Below are positions 41,574 through 50,834 of a DNA stretch of 64,000 bases, piece by piece. The first letter of the stretch is position 1. Each line of letters begins with the position of its first letter. The notes below the pieces were generated by a model that ran no database searches, had not been told where the DNA came from, and saw only the letters and a list, made by a program, of their open reading frames with translations. Position numbers and translations under genes: made by a program. Location of the stretch: contig NZ_CANMSS010000010.1 in assembly GCF_947500695.1 (NCBI RefSeq), positions 1 to 64,000 on the forward strand, given 5' to 3'. This stretch comes from an uncultured Pseudoteredinibacter sp. (lineage in GTDB: Bacteria > Pseudomonadota > Gammaproteobacteria > Pseudomonadales > Cellvibrionaceae).

Positions 41574-44108
41574 ATGAAAAGTAATAATATTCTTGTGGTG
41601 GGCAACGGCATGGTTGGCCATCACCTTGTTGAGAATGTCATCAAAAATAACCCGGAAGCGAGTGTTACCGTACTCTCGGCTGAGCCCCGTTTGGCTTACG
41701 ACCGTGTACATTTGTCGGAGTATTTTGCGGGTAAAACCGCCGATGATCTCGCTTTATGCGATGCCGACCTCTATCAACAATGGCAGGTTAAATTTCATTG
41801 TAACAGCAAGGTTAAAACCATTGACCGTATTTTTAAATCAGTGACCACTGAGTCCGGTGAGGTCTACAGCTACGATAAGTTAGTGCTGGCGACCGGCTCT
41901 TACCCCTTTGTGCCCCCCATTTCTGGTGGCGATCAAGATCATTGTTTGGTGTATCGCACTATAGAAGATTTAGAAGCGATCTCTGTTTCGGCGGCACAAA
42001 GCAAGGTCGGGGTTGTAGTTGGTGGTGGCCTGTTGGGTTTAGAGGCCGCTAATGCTCTCAAGCAACTAGGCTTGGAGACACATGTGGTGGAATTTGCGCC
42101 ACAGTTGATGGCCGTGCAGCTTGATGCAGCCGGTGGTGATTTACTTAAAGAAAAAATTGCCGAGCTTGGTGTGTCGGTGCATACCTCTATAGCTACCGAA
42201 AAAATCATCGCCGGAGACAGTTGTCGTTACAAAATGTGTTTCGCCGATGGCAGCGAACTAGAAACCGATTTAATTCTATTCTCAGCGGGCATTCGCCCTC
42301 ATGATGAGTTGGCAAAATGTTGTGAGCTTGAAGTGGGGCCGCGCGGTGGTATCGTCGTCAACGATGCCTGCCAAACTTCCGATTCCAGTATCTATGCGGT
42401 GGGTGAGTGCGCTTTGTGGCAGCAGCGCATTTATGGCTTGGTTGCCCCAGGCTATCAAATGGCGAAGGTGGCTGCTGCGCAGCTAACCCAGGCCAGTGAG
42501 CAGCCCTTGTTTAGCGGCGCCGATATGAGCACCAAGCTAAAACTGATGGGGGTTGATGTGGGTTCCATCGGTGATGCCCACGGCAATACCGAAGGTAGTC
42601 TTAGTTATACCTATGAGAACCAGCCTGAATCTATTTACAAAAAGATCGTTGTCAGTGCTGATCGCAAAAAACTTTTGGGCGCCGTATTGGTCGGTGACTG
42701 CAGTGACTACGATAATTTGCTGCAGTATTGCTTGAATTCCATCGAGCTTCCGGATGCACCCGAAGCCTTGATTCTACCGATAGCCGAAGGCGCGCCAACG
42801 CTGGGGGTTGATGCCCTGCCAGACTCAGCTTCCATTTGCTCCTGTCATAATGTTTCTAAGGCCGATGTGATCGCGGCTATCGATGGTGGTGCCTGTGATA
42901 TTGGGGCGGTTAAAGATTGCACCAAGGCCAGTACCGGCTGTGGCGGTTGCTCGGCACTACTAAAGAAAGTTGTCGATACGACTTTAGAGCAGCGTGGTGT
43001 TGAAGTTAGCAGCGATATCTGCGAGCACTTTGCCTTTAGTCGCCAAGAGCTGTTTGACATTGTGCGGGTCGAGCAAATCAAGAGCTTTGATGACTTACTC
43101 GACCGCCATGGTAAAGGCATGGGTTGTGATATATGTAAGCCAGCAGTGAGTTCAATTTTGGCTTCGCAATGGAATGAATATATCTTGGCTGAACAACATG
43201 TGCCCTTGCAAGACACCAATGATACTTATCTAGCGAATATGCAAAAAGACGGCAGCTATTCCGTGGTGCCCCGTATTGCCGGAGGTGAAATTACACCGGA
43301 GAAACTCATTGTGCTTGGTCAAGTTGCTAAGAAATACGATCTCTACACAAAGATTACCGGTGGCCAACGAGTCGATTTATTTGGCGCACGCTTAGAGCAG
43401 CTGCCACCTATTTGGGCCGAGTTAATTGACGCGGGATTCGAAACTGGGCATGCCTACGGTAAATCACTGCGCACGGTAAAATCCTGTGTAGGTGAAAGCT
43501 GGTGTCGCTATGGTGTGCAAGACAGCGTTGCCATGGCTATCTATCTGGAGAATCGTTATAAGGGGCTGCGTGCACCCCATAAAATTAAAATGGCAGTCTC
43601 TGGCTGTACCCGTGAATGCGCTGAAGCACAGAGTAAAGATGTTGGGGTGATCGCCACGGAAAATGGTTGGAATCTTTATGTCTGTGGTAATGGTGGAATG
43701 CGCCCGCGCCATGCCGATTTATTTGCCACGGATCTCGATGATGAAACCCTAATTCGTTATATCGATCGTATGCTGATGCTCTATGTGCGCACGGCCGATC
43801 GACTGCAGCGCACATCTGTATGGATGGAGAACCTAGAAGGTGGCTTGGATTATCTGCAACAAGTAGTAATCAAAGATTCCCTTGGCCTTGCCAATGAATT
43901 AGAAAAGCAAATGACGCACATAGTAGGAGCCTACCAGTGCGAATGGAAAACCACTCTTGAAAATCCAGAGGCGCTCAAGCGCTTTAGATCCTTTGTGAAC
44001 AGTGATGAGCCTGATGACAGTATTCAGTTTATTCGGGTTCGCGAACAAATATCTCCCCGCTCAACAGTCGTTGCGAGTGAGGATGAGCCTGAAAAAGAAC
44101 TCGCTTAG
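41574..44108 (+). CDS. nirB: Assimilatory nitrite reductase large subunit
   Basis: An 844-residue cytoplasmic enzyme that reduces nitrite to ammonium with NAD(P)H. Domains in order: FAD/NAD-binding pyridine nucleotide reductase (about 1-400, VVGNGMVGHH and GGGLLGLEAANAL); a BFD-like [2Fe-2S] domain (about 420-530, CSCHNVSK ... CTKASTGCGGC and a second pair GCDICKP); ferredoxin-like and siroheme/4Fe-4S domains (about 550-800) with the cysteine pairs CVGESWC (near 638) and CTREC (near 679). It is 39 bp after the porin gene, and nirD follows 8 bp later. Confidence 0.96.
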   Translation: MKSNNILVVGNGMVGHHLVENVIKNNPEASVTVLSAEPRLAYDRVHLSEYFAGKTADDLALCDADLYQQWQVKFHCNSKVKTIDRIFKSVTTESGEVYSYDKLVLATGSYPFVPPISGGDQDHCLVYRTIEDLEAISVSAAQSKVGVVVGGGLLGLEAANALKQLGLETHVVEFAPQLMAVQLDAAGGDLLKEKIAELGVSVHTSIATEKIIAGDSCRYKMCFADGSELETDLILFSAGIRPHDELAKCCELEVGPRGGIVVNDACQTSDSSIYAVGECALWQQRIYGLVAPGYQMAKVAAAQLTQASEQPLFSGADMSTKLKLMGVDVGSIGDAHGNTEGSLSYTYENQPESIYKKIVVSADRKKLLGAVLVGDCSDYDNLLQYCLNSIELPDAPEALILPIAEGAPTLGVDALPDSASICSCHNVSKADVIAAIDGGACDIGAVKDCTKASTGCGGCSALLKKVVDTTLEQRGVEVSSDICEHFAFSRQELFDIVRVEQIKSFDDLLDRHGKGMGCDICKPAVSSILASQWNEYILAEQHVPLQDTNDTYLANMQKDGSYSVVPRIAGGEITPEKLIVLGQVAKKYDLYTKITGGQRVDLFGARLEQLPPIWAELIDAGFETGHAYGKSLRTVKSCVGESWCRYGVQDSVAMAIYLENRYKGLRAPHKIKMAVSGCTRECAEAQSKDVGVIATENGWNLYVCGNGGMRPRHADLFATDLDDETLIRYIDRMLMLYVRTADRLQRTSVWMENLEGGLDYLQQVVIKDSLGLANELEKQMTHIVGAYQCEWKTTLENPEALKRFRSFVNSDEPDDSIQFIRVREQISPRSTVVASEDEPEKELA

Positions 44109-44116
44109 GAGAATAA

Positions 44117-44467
44117 ATGATGAATGCTGATCAGTGGATTGATGTATGTACGCGAGCTGACTTGGTTAAGGATTCGGGTATCTGTGTACGCCTTGGCAAT
44201 ACCCAAGTAGCTATTTTTCAAATCACGCGAGGGGAGCAAGAACTGTATGCGATTGGGAATTTTGACCCCGTTGGTGCTGCGAATGTAATGAGCAGGGGCA
44301 TGATTGGTTCGGTATCAGATGAACCTGTGGTCGCTTCCCCGCTGTACAAGCAGCGTTTCTCCTTATTGAGTGGCCAGTGCTTGGATGACAGTGATGTCCA
44401 GCTGACTGTCTACCCGGTACGTTTGCTGGGCGATTTGGTTCAACTAGCGGCAGCGATGGAGCCCTAA
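44117..44467 (+). CDS. nirD: Assimilatory nitrite reductase small subunit
   Basis: A 116-residue Rieske-fold protein (NirD type) that assembles with NirB. It has WIDVCTRADLVKDSGICVRLGNTQVAIF and LYAIGNFDPVGAANVMSRGMIG, but lacks the CxH..CxxH ligands of true Rieske proteins, as usual for NirD. The ATG follows AGGAG by 5 nt; a second ATG one codon later is possible. It shares one base with the nasA start. Confidence 0.94.
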   Translation: MMNADQWIDVCTRADLVKDSGICVRLGNTQVAIFQITRGEQELYAIGNFDPVGAANVMSRGMIGSVSDEPVVASPLYKQRFSLLSGQCLDDSDVQLTVYPVRLLGDLVQLAAAMEP

Positions 44468-47163
44468 TGAATAATCCCGGGGCGATTATTGCCAGAGAGG
44501 CCTCTGCTTTGGCGCAAACTGTCTGTGCTTATTGTGGTGTAGGCTGTGGTGTTGATATTGAGTTTGAGGGGGGCGTGCCAAAATCCTTGCGGGGTACGCC
44601 CGAGCACCCAGCGAATTATGGCCGGCTGTGTGTAAAAGGGCGGCATCTGCTGGAAACGATAGGCCATGAGGATCGCTTGTTGCAGCCAATGGTTAATAAG
44701 CAGGCTGTGACTTGGCCTGAGGCCGTGGGTAAAGTAGCCAGTGAATTTAAATCGATTATTGATACGCATGGCCCTGATGCTGTGGCGTTTTATGTATCCG
44801 GGCAAATCCTTACAGAAGATTATTATCTCGCCAACAAATTAATGAAGGGCTATATAGGTTCGGCCAATATCGATACTAATTCACGCCTGTGTATGTCATC
44901 AGCGGTCTCGGCTTATAGGCGCGCCTTTGGTGAAGATGTTGTACCGTGCAGTTATGAAGATTTAGAGAGTACCGACCTGCTGGTGCTGATTGGCTCCAAT
45001 GCGGCCTGGACCCATCCGGTCTTATATCAGCGCATGGAGCGAGCGAAGCGCTTGCGCCCTGAGATGAAAGTGGTACTTATTGATCCGCGGCGCAGCCCAA
45101 GCGCTGAGCTTGCCGATCTACATTTGCCTCTGGCTCCCGGCAGTGATGCGGCTTTATACAATGGCTTGCTCGATTACTTATCCCAGCGGGATGGTTTAGA
45201 TGAGGCGTTTATCTCAAACCACTGTGAAAACTTTATAGAGGCTTTGCAGGCGGCCAGTGAGTGGAGTTTGAGTAAAACCGCGCAATACTGTGGCCTTGCC
45301 GAATCAGATTTGGATAGCTTTTATCAGCTGTTTTTGCATGCTGATAAAGCCATTAGTTTTTATTCGATGGGTATTAATCAATCTTCTTCGGGCACTGATA
45401 AATGTCAGAGTATTATTAATGCCCACCTAGCCTCGGGTAAAATACTGCGTGAGGGCTGCGGGCCATTTTCAATTACCGGTCAGCCCAATGCGATGGGCGG
45501 GCGTGAGGTGGGCGGCTTAGCCAATCAACTGGCGGCCCATATGGATATCCAAAACCCCGAACACCGTGACACAGTGCAACGCTACTGGGGTTCGCCTACT
45601 ATGGCAAGCCAGCCGGGGAAAATGGCCGTCGACCTATTTGACGACATAGCGGCAGGAAAAATTAAAGCGCTTTGGGTGATGGCGACTAACCCTTTAGTGA
45701 GTATGCCAAATCGCCCCAAAATTGTTGAAGCGCTAGAGGCTCTGGATTTTCTGGTGGTCTCTGAATGTGCCAGCAATAGCGATATGTTGGATTATGCCGA
45801 TGTGCTGCTCCCGGCGAGTGCCTGGTTGGAAAAAAACGGTACAGTGACAAATTCCGAGCGCCTGATATCCCGTCAGCGTGGTTTGATTTTGCCGCCCGGT
45901 GAAGCGAAGCACGACTGGAAGATTATCAGCGAAGTAGCCCAGGCGATGGGTTTTGAGGGCTTTGATTATCAGCATCCGGCTGAGGTGTTTAACGAGTGGG
46001 TAGGTTTAACGGCTTTTGAAAATAATGGCCAACGCCAGCTCGATCTCTCGGCTTTGCAGGGTTTAAGCATTACTCAGTATGATCAGTTTAAACCACGCCG
46101 ATGGCCTTTTAATGAACGTCAGGAAAGTAAAAGAGCATTTAAAGACGCTCGCTTCAGTACGGCCTCAAAGAAAGCTAAGCTTTATGCCGTGCAGCCCCGC
46201 CAACCAGTACAGAATTCCAGTGCTGAATTTCCTTGGCTGATAAACTCTGGGCGCATTCGTGATCAATGGCACACCATGACCCGCAGTGGTAAATCCGCGT
46301 CCTTAAGCGGGCACATCGATCGCCCCTATATTTATCTAGCAAAAAAAGATACTGAAAAATTAGGGGTTAAGGCCGGAGACATATTACGCGCGCGATCCAA
46401 GGTGGGCTCGGTAACGGCCTTTGTGCAGATATCAGAGGCGATGTGCGAAGGACAGTGTTTTATGCCTATTCATTGGTCGAAACAGTTTGCCTCTTCCGCC
46501 AATGTGAGCAATCTCTATGACAGCGTTGTCGATCCCCTGTCGGGGCAGCCCGAACTAAAACAGGCTGCGGTGGCGCTAAGTAAAATCAGTTATGAATCTC
46601 ATATACAAATCTATAGTCGCCGCCCTTTGGATTTAGGGGCGCTGCCTGCCGATAGTTTTTATCTAAAGAGCCGTGGTGAGGCAGGCTTTCACTATTATCT
46701 GGCAATGAATCAAGAGCTTGATCGAGCCGTCGCCCTGATTAAGAAATTAAGCGAAGGCGATGCTCAGTGGCTCGGCCACCGTTTGCTTAACAGTGAAAAT
46801 ATTTACTGTCTTCGTGAAGAGCGGTGTGAGCTGCTTGCCTTCGCATCAAATCAGCATGTGAATTTACCTAAGGCCTGGCTTGAAGAGCTAATGTTGGCTG
46901 AAGGCAGTAGTCCAGAAAGCGTTAATTCGGTGCTATTGGCCAAACCTGAGCAGAGTTTTTTAAAAGGACGCAAAGTGTGCAGCTGTTTTAATGTGCATGA
47001 AAAAACCATAGTCGATGAGATTGCTAAGGGTGCTGCTTCAGTAGTTGCCCTAGGAGAGCGTCTGTCCTGTGGTACGAATTGTGGATCATGCAAAACTGAA
47101 TTGTCTGCGTTGCTTAAACAACATGCTAGCCCGCAAGATCAAATAGTCAGGGTCAGCGTTTAG
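44467..47163 (+). CDS. nasA: Assimilatory nitrate reductase catalytic subunit
   Basis: An 898-residue cytoplasmic molybdopterin oxidoreductase that reduces nitrate to nitrite. The N-terminal [4Fe-4S] motif uses C20, C23, C27 and C55 (CAYCGVGC ... LCVKG). The Mo-binding cysteine is in NSRLCMSSAVSAY near residue 141. Molybdopterin domains run to about 560; the dinucleotide-binding domain is about 590-720 (NSGRIRDQWHTMTRSGKSASL). A C-terminal BFD-like [2Fe-2S] domain (about 835-880, KVCSCFNVHEK ... CGTNCGSC) is present, as in Klebsiella-type NasA. There is no twin-arginine signal, which fits an assimilatory enzyme. Confidence 0.95.
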   Translation: MNNPGAIIAREASALAQTVCAYCGVGCGVDIEFEGGVPKSLRGTPEHPANYGRLCVKGRHLLETIGHEDRLLQPMVNKQAVTWPEAVGKVASEFKSIIDTHGPDAVAFYVSGQILTEDYYLANKLMKGYIGSANIDTNSRLCMSSAVSAYRRAFGEDVVPCSYEDLESTDLLVLIGSNAAWTHPVLYQRMERAKRLRPEMKVVLIDPRRSPSAELADLHLPLAPGSDAALYNGLLDYLSQRDGLDEAFISNHCENFIEALQAASEWSLSKTAQYCGLAESDLDSFYQLFLHADKAISFYSMGINQSSSGTDKCQSIINAHLASGKILREGCGPFSITGQPNAMGGREVGGLANQLAAHMDIQNPEHRDTVQRYWGSPTMASQPGKMAVDLFDDIAAGKIKALWVMATNPLVSMPNRPKIVEALEALDFLVVSECASNSDMLDYADVLLPASAWLEKNGTVTNSERLISRQRGLILPPGEAKHDWKIISEVAQAMGFEGFDYQHPAEVFNEWVGLTAFENNGQRQLDLSALQGLSITQYDQFKPRRWPFNERQESKRAFKDARFSTASKKAKLYAVQPRQPVQNSSAEFPWLINSGRIRDQWHTMTRSGKSASLSGHIDRPYIYLAKKDTEKLGVKAGDILRARSKVGSVTAFVQISEAMCEGQCFMPIHWSKQFASSANVSNLYDSVVDPLSGQPELKQAAVALSKISYESHIQIYSRRPLDLGALPADSFYLKSRGEAGFHYYLAMNQELDRAVALIKKLSEGDAQWLGHRLLNSENIYCLREERCELLAFASNQHVNLPKAWLEELMLAEGSSPESVNSVLLAKPEQSFLKGRKVCSCFNVHEKTIVDEIAKGAASVVALGERLSCGTNCGSCKTELSALLKQHASPQDQIVRVSV

Positions 47164-47171
47164 AGGTAATT

Positions 47172-48023
47172 ATGGGGCAAGTTAATTCAGCGAAATTTAC
47201 TGTTTCTGGTTCGACTGTGCGGGATCATTTGGGTAGTGGCGGTGGACGGGTATATTTTGTGGGCTCAGGCTGTGGGGATCCAGAGCTATTAACGCTAAAA
47301 GCCCACCGTGTTTTACAAAGCGCTGAGGTGATCTTGTATGACGCCTTGGTGAATGATGCTTTGTTTCAGTATTTTCCAAAACAGACAGAGGCTATTTATG
47401 TAGGCAAACGTTGCGCACAGCATAGTCTTTCTCAAGCGGAGATTGGTAATCTCATTTTGAAAAAAGCCAAGGAAGGAAAAACTGTTCTGCGTCTAAAAGG
47501 TGGAGATCCTAGCGTCTTTGCGCGCTTGGCCGAAGAAACAGAGTTGCTTAGCGAACATGGTATTCCCTTTGCAATTATTCCTGGGGTAACCGCCGCGAGT
47601 GGCTGCGCAGCATACTCTGGTATCCCATTAACCCATCGTGATTGCGCGCAGTCATTAACCTTTGTTACTGCGCAGCGTAAACAAGATGGCAGCCCTGTGG
47701 ATTGGAAAGCTTTGGCACAACAGCGCGGCACATTGGTTTTTTATATGGGGCTATCAAAAGTCACGGAAATCGCTGAGCAGTTAATTCGAGCTGGAATGCC
47801 TAAAGAAACGGCTATGGCGATAGTCGATAATGGTTCATTGGCTCAGCAGAAAGTGATTTGCAGTACATTGGGGGGCATGGAGAGTGACATGCAACATCAG
47901 GAGTTGTTAGGGCCGGCGGTGATATTGGTTGGAGAAGTGGTGAATAAAAGGCAGCAAGTTTCCCTCTCAATGTTAGCGGAAGATTACCAGCGCAGCAGCC
48001 AAGTGCTGTCGCTGGCTTTGTAG
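47172..48023 (+). CDS. cobA: Uroporphyrinogen-III C-methyltransferase
   Basis: A 283-residue SAM-dependent enzyme that makes precorrin-2, the first step toward siroheme, the cofactor of NirB. Signatures are VYFVGSGCGDPELLTLKAHRVLQSAEVILYD and VLRLKGGDPSVFARLAEE, with the RPGVTA-like region IIPGVTAASGCAAYSGIPLTHRD. It is a stand-alone methyltransferase, not the multifunctional CysG. AGAGGTAA precedes the ATG. It is the last gene of the nitrate operon and ends before a terminator. Confidence 0.93.
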   Translation: MGQVNSAKFTVSGSTVRDHLGSGGGRVYFVGSGCGDPELLTLKAHRVLQSAEVILYDALVNDALFQYFPKQTEAIYVGKRCAQHSLSQAEIGNLILKKAKEGKTVLRLKGGDPSVFARLAEETELLSEHGIPFAIIPGVTAASGCAAYSGIPLTHRDCAQSLTFVTAQRKQDGSPVDWKALAQQRGTLVFYMGLSKVTEIAEQLIRAGMPKETAMAIVDNGSLAQQKVICSTLGGMESDMQHQELLGPAVILVGEVVNKRQQVSLSMLAEDYQRSSQVLSLAL

Positions 48024-48033
48024 TTCCCGCTCT

Positions 48034-48058
48034 GGCAGTGCATGCACTGCCTTTTTTT
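48034..48058 (+). terminator. Intrinsic terminator of the nitrate operon
   Basis: GGCAGTGCATGCACTGCC (48034-48051) is a perfect 18-bp palindrome, followed by seven T residues. It lies 11 bp after the cobA stop. It has no T run on the other strand, so it serves the plus-strand operon only. Confidence 0.88.
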
Positions 48059-48076
48059 GCTTGCTGGCTTGTGAGC

Positions 48077-49396
48077 TTACAAAATGAAGCGGCTGAGGTC
48101 TTCGTCTTGTGCTAATTCACCAAGCGCTTTGCTAACGTAATCCGCATCAATATTGAGTGGGCCTTGCGTGTCGCTAGCGTCAAAGGAAATTTCTTCCAAT
48201 AAACGCTCTAATACAGTGTGCAGACGTCGGGCGCCGATATTCTCAGTACGCTCGTTTACATCGAAGGCCGTTTCGGCAATCTTGCGAATACCATCATCGC
48301 TGAAGTTGAGTTCTAGGCCTTCAGTAGCCAGTAGAGCTTTTTGCTGCTCGGTAAGAGAAGCACTTGGCTCTACTAAGATGCGCTCGAAGTCGGCAGCGCT
48401 CAAAGCTTCAAGTTCTACGCGAATGGGTAAGCGGCCTTGCAGTTCTGGAATGAGATCCGAAGGTTTGGACAGGTGGAATGCGCCTGATGCAACAAACAAA
48501 ATGTGATCGGTTTTAATCATGCCGTGTTTGGTGCTAACGGTGCAGCCTTCAATTAACGGTAGCAGATCGCGTTGTACACCTTCGCGGGAAACATCACCGC
48601 CAGAGTTTTCTTGGCGCTTGGCAACTTTATCGATCTCGTCAATAAAAACAATACCGTTTTGCTCGGCAGCAGTGATGGCTTTGGCTTTAACTTCTTCTTC
48701 GTTAATGAGCTTGGCGGCTTCTTCGTCTTGCAGCTGCTTTAATGCTTGTTTGACGGTGAGCTTGGTCTTTTTAGTTTTCCCGGTGTTCATTGAGGAAAAC
48801 ATATTTTGCAACTGGCTGGTCATATCTTCCATGCCAGGAGGCGCCATGATTTCTACGCCTACCGGTGTGGCAGAAAGTTCGAGCTCAATTTCTTTATCAT
48901 CCAGCTCACCTTCGCGCAGCTTTTTGCGGAAGATTTGGCGGGTGCCAGTTTCGGCTTTTTCGCTCAGGTCTTCGCCGCGTGCTGGAGGTAGTAGAGCATC
49001 CAAAATGCGATCTTCAGCGGCCTCGTAAGCGCGGTGCTCAACTTTGGTTTTTTCCTGCTCGCGATACATCTTGATCGACATATCGACTAGGTCGCGAACA
49101 ATAGATTCAACATCGCGGCCGACATAGCCCACCTCGGTGAACTTGGTGGCTTCTACTTTAATAAATGGCGCATTAGCGAGCTTGGCGAGACGGCGGGCAA
49201 TTTCGGTTTTACCCACGCCTGTTGGACCAATCATCAAAATGTTTTTTGGGGTAATTTCGTTACGCAACTCTTCGTCGAGCTGCATGCGGCGCCAGCGATT
49301 GCGCAGGGCAATGGCGACTGCACGCTTGGCATCTTTTTGACCGATGATGTGTTTGTCCAGCTCGTGAACAATTTCTCTAGGTGTCATTTGGGACAT
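48077..49396 (-). CDS. hslU: ATP-dependent protease ATPase subunit HslU
   Basis: A 439-residue AAA+ unfoldase that feeds substrates to HslV. Walker A is GPTGVGKTE (near residue 57), Walker B is IVFIDEID (near 250), and the I domain occupies about residues 110-240. The C terminus LSRFIL is the conserved tail that docks in HslV. It lies 8 bp downstream of hslV on the same strand. In relatives the DUF971 gene follows directly; here it does not. Confidence 0.97.
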   Translation of the reverse strand: MSQMTPREIVHELDKHIIGQKDAKRAVAIALRNRWRRMQLDEELRNEITPKNILMIGPTGVGKTEIARRLAKLANAPFIKVEATKFTEVGYVGRDVESIVRDLVDMSIKMYREQEKTKVEHRAYEAAEDRILDALLPPARGEDLSEKAETGTRQIFRKKLREGELDDKEIELELSATPVGVEIMAPPGMEDMTSQLQNMFSSMNTGKTKKTKLTVKQALKQLQDEEAAKLINEEEVKAKAITAAEQNGIVFIDEIDKVAKRQENSGGDVSREGVQRDLLPLIEGCTVSTKHGMIKTDHILFVASGAFHLSKPSDLIPELQGRLPIRVELEALSAADFERILVEPSASLTEQQKALLATEGLELNFSDDGIRKIAETAFDVNERTENIGARRLHTVLERLLEEISFDASDTQGPLNIDADYVSKALGELAQDEDLSRFIL

Positions 49397-49404
49397 GGTC
49401 TTAC

Positions 49405-49944
49405 TCAGTATTCCAGTTCTTCAATGGTATGGTTCTGGTTGGTGTACACACAGATGTCACCGGCAATCTTTAGGCCTTGCTTAACGATGTCGATAGCTTC
49501 CATCTCAGTGTTGTCCAGCAGTGCGCGGGCGGCAGATTGAGCAAAGGGGCCGCCAGAGCCAATCGCGATTAGATCGTCTTCCGGCTGAATCACATCGCCA
49601 TTACCTGTAATGATTAAAGAAGCTTCCTCATTGGCGACAGCCAATAGAGCTTCAAGTTTGCGCAGGGCTCGGTCTGAGCGCCAGTCTTTGGCCAGCTCAA
49701 CGGCGGCCCTTACTAGTTGCCCGTTGTGGGCTTCTAGCTTGGCTTCAAAGCGCTCAAATAGGGTGAATGCATCAGCGGTGCCACCAGCAAAGCCAGCGAT
49801 AACTTTGCCGCCGTGTAGACGACGGACTTTGCGAGCATTACCTTTCATCACGGTATTGCCCATTGATACTTGGCCGTCGCCGCCAATAACTACTTTGCCA
49901 TTGCGACGAGCGGATAGAATAGTTGTGCCTCGATATTGTTCCAC
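49405..49944 (-). CDS. hslV: ATP-dependent protease peptidase subunit HslV
   Basis: A 179-residue proteasome-like threonine peptidase. The propeptide MEQYRG would be removed to expose the catalytic threonine at residue 7 in TTILSARRNGKVVIGGDGQVSMGNTVMKG. GGTADAFTLFERFEAKLEAHNG and YTNQNHTIEEL further match the family. It forms a two-gene operon with hslU. Confidence 0.97.
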   Translation of the reverse strand: MEQYRGTTILSARRNGKVVIGGDGQVSMGNTVMKGNARKVRRLHGGKVIAGFAGGTADAFTLFERFEAKLEAHNGQLVRAAVELAKDWRSDRALRKLEALLAVANEEASLIITGNGDVIQPEDDLIAIGSGGPFAQSAARALLDNTEMEAIDIVKQGLKIAGDICVYTNQNHTIEELEY

Positions 49945-50079
49945 GGGACGTCCTTCTAAGGGGGTTGATTGCCAAAAAAAGCTTGGCGATTACCTCTTTA
50001 AGTATGGGCAATATTGTGGCTTTTCAAGCGGTAAAGGACTAGTGCTGTGCAAAGGAAGGTAAATTGTTGCGGAGCCATT

Positions 50080-50117
50080 TGGCTGCGTGACGGTGGGTTT
50101 GGGTTATCACGCAGCCA
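50080..50117 (-). terminator. Hairpin after the SPOR-domain gene
   Basis: TGGCTGCGTGA and TCACGCAGCCA are perfect 11-bp arms around a 16-nt loop, 10 bp beyond the stop codon of the SPOR-domain gene. It lacks a strong T run, so its role as terminator is likely but not certain. Confidence 0.45.
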
Positions 50118-50127
50118 TGCTGGCTGT

Positions 50128-50766
50128 CTATTTTCGTGCTTCGCGCTCGATGACTAAGGTTTCGATACCCTGGCTGATGAGCTTACCGCGAGTATTGGCC
50201 AGCTTCGACTTACTTGCATAAGGGCCCACTAAGACGCGATGCCAAATGCTGCCATTGCGCACTTTTACTTCTTCAACTTGGCTGTCGAAACCTGATAATG
50301 CCAGTTTGGCATGTAGGCGATCTGCATCCTTGGCGCTGCGAAAAGAGCCAACTTGCAGTAAAAACTCCATATCTTTCTGCTGGCGTAGGCCGCCGCCATC
50401 GTAGCTGTCTGGCGACTTTTCTACGACAACTTCAGATTCTTTTAACAGTTCGTAAAAATCAAAGCGCGGTTGTGGGATGCTCTTTTCTTCGGCGGCGGGC
50501 TGTTTGCTGCTAGCCTGTTTTGTTGTCTCGTTCTGAGGTATGGGGATAACGCCACTTAGGAATATTAAGAATGTGGCGAGGCTGCCCAGCAGGCCGCCGC
50601 TAAGGAACCATAGCCAGCCGCTAGCGCTGCGGCTCTGTGCTTTTTTACTGCTGCGACGCTTATTGCCGCCCGCTGAACCTCGAGAATTACTTCGAGAGTT
50701 TGAGTTGCTACGTGAATTGCTGCGGGTGCTTGTGCTGCGCTTTTTCTTGGCGAAATCCTGGCTCAT
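50128..50766 (-). CDS. SPOR domain protein (FtsN-like)
   Basis: A 212-residue bitopic inner-membrane protein. A basic, serine/arginine/asparagine-rich cytoplasmic tail (residues 1-48) contains near-repeats of SNSRSNSR. One helix follows (about 49-72, WLWFLSGGLLGSLATFLIFLSG), then a linker, and a SPOR peptidoglycan-binding domain in the last 75 residues (FLLQVGSFRSAKDADRLHAKLALSGFDSQVE ... WHRVLVGPYASKSKLANTRGKL). It resembles FtsN and should bind denuded septal glycan. It lies between priA and hslV; argS, which often sits here in relatives, is absent. Confidence 0.88.
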   Translation of the reverse strand: MSQDFAKKKRSTSTRSNSRSNSNSRSNSRGSAGGNKRRSSKKAQSRSASGWLWFLSGGLLGSLATFLIFLSGVIPIPQNETTKQASSKQPAAEEKSIPQPRFDFYELLKESEVVVEKSPDSYDGGGLRQQKDMEFLLQVGSFRSAKDADRLHAKLALSGFDSQVEEVKVRNGSIWHRVLVGPYASKSKLANTRGKLISQGIETLVIEREARK

Positions 50767-50834
50767 GGGGTCCTTGAACTGCTTACTAACTACCGGGCGG
50801 CCCGTCTTTGATGGAGCCGCGAAAACCCGACATT

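Noticed and set aside
29317..48023. Genomic island with integrase or tRNA boundary
   Set aside because: No integrase, transposase, tRNA or flanking direct repeat is visible; only the broken gene order supports gain of this block.
48519..49028. Plus-strand open frame of 169 codons inside hslU
   Set aside because: Serine-rich shadow of the highly conserved hslU frame on the other strand.
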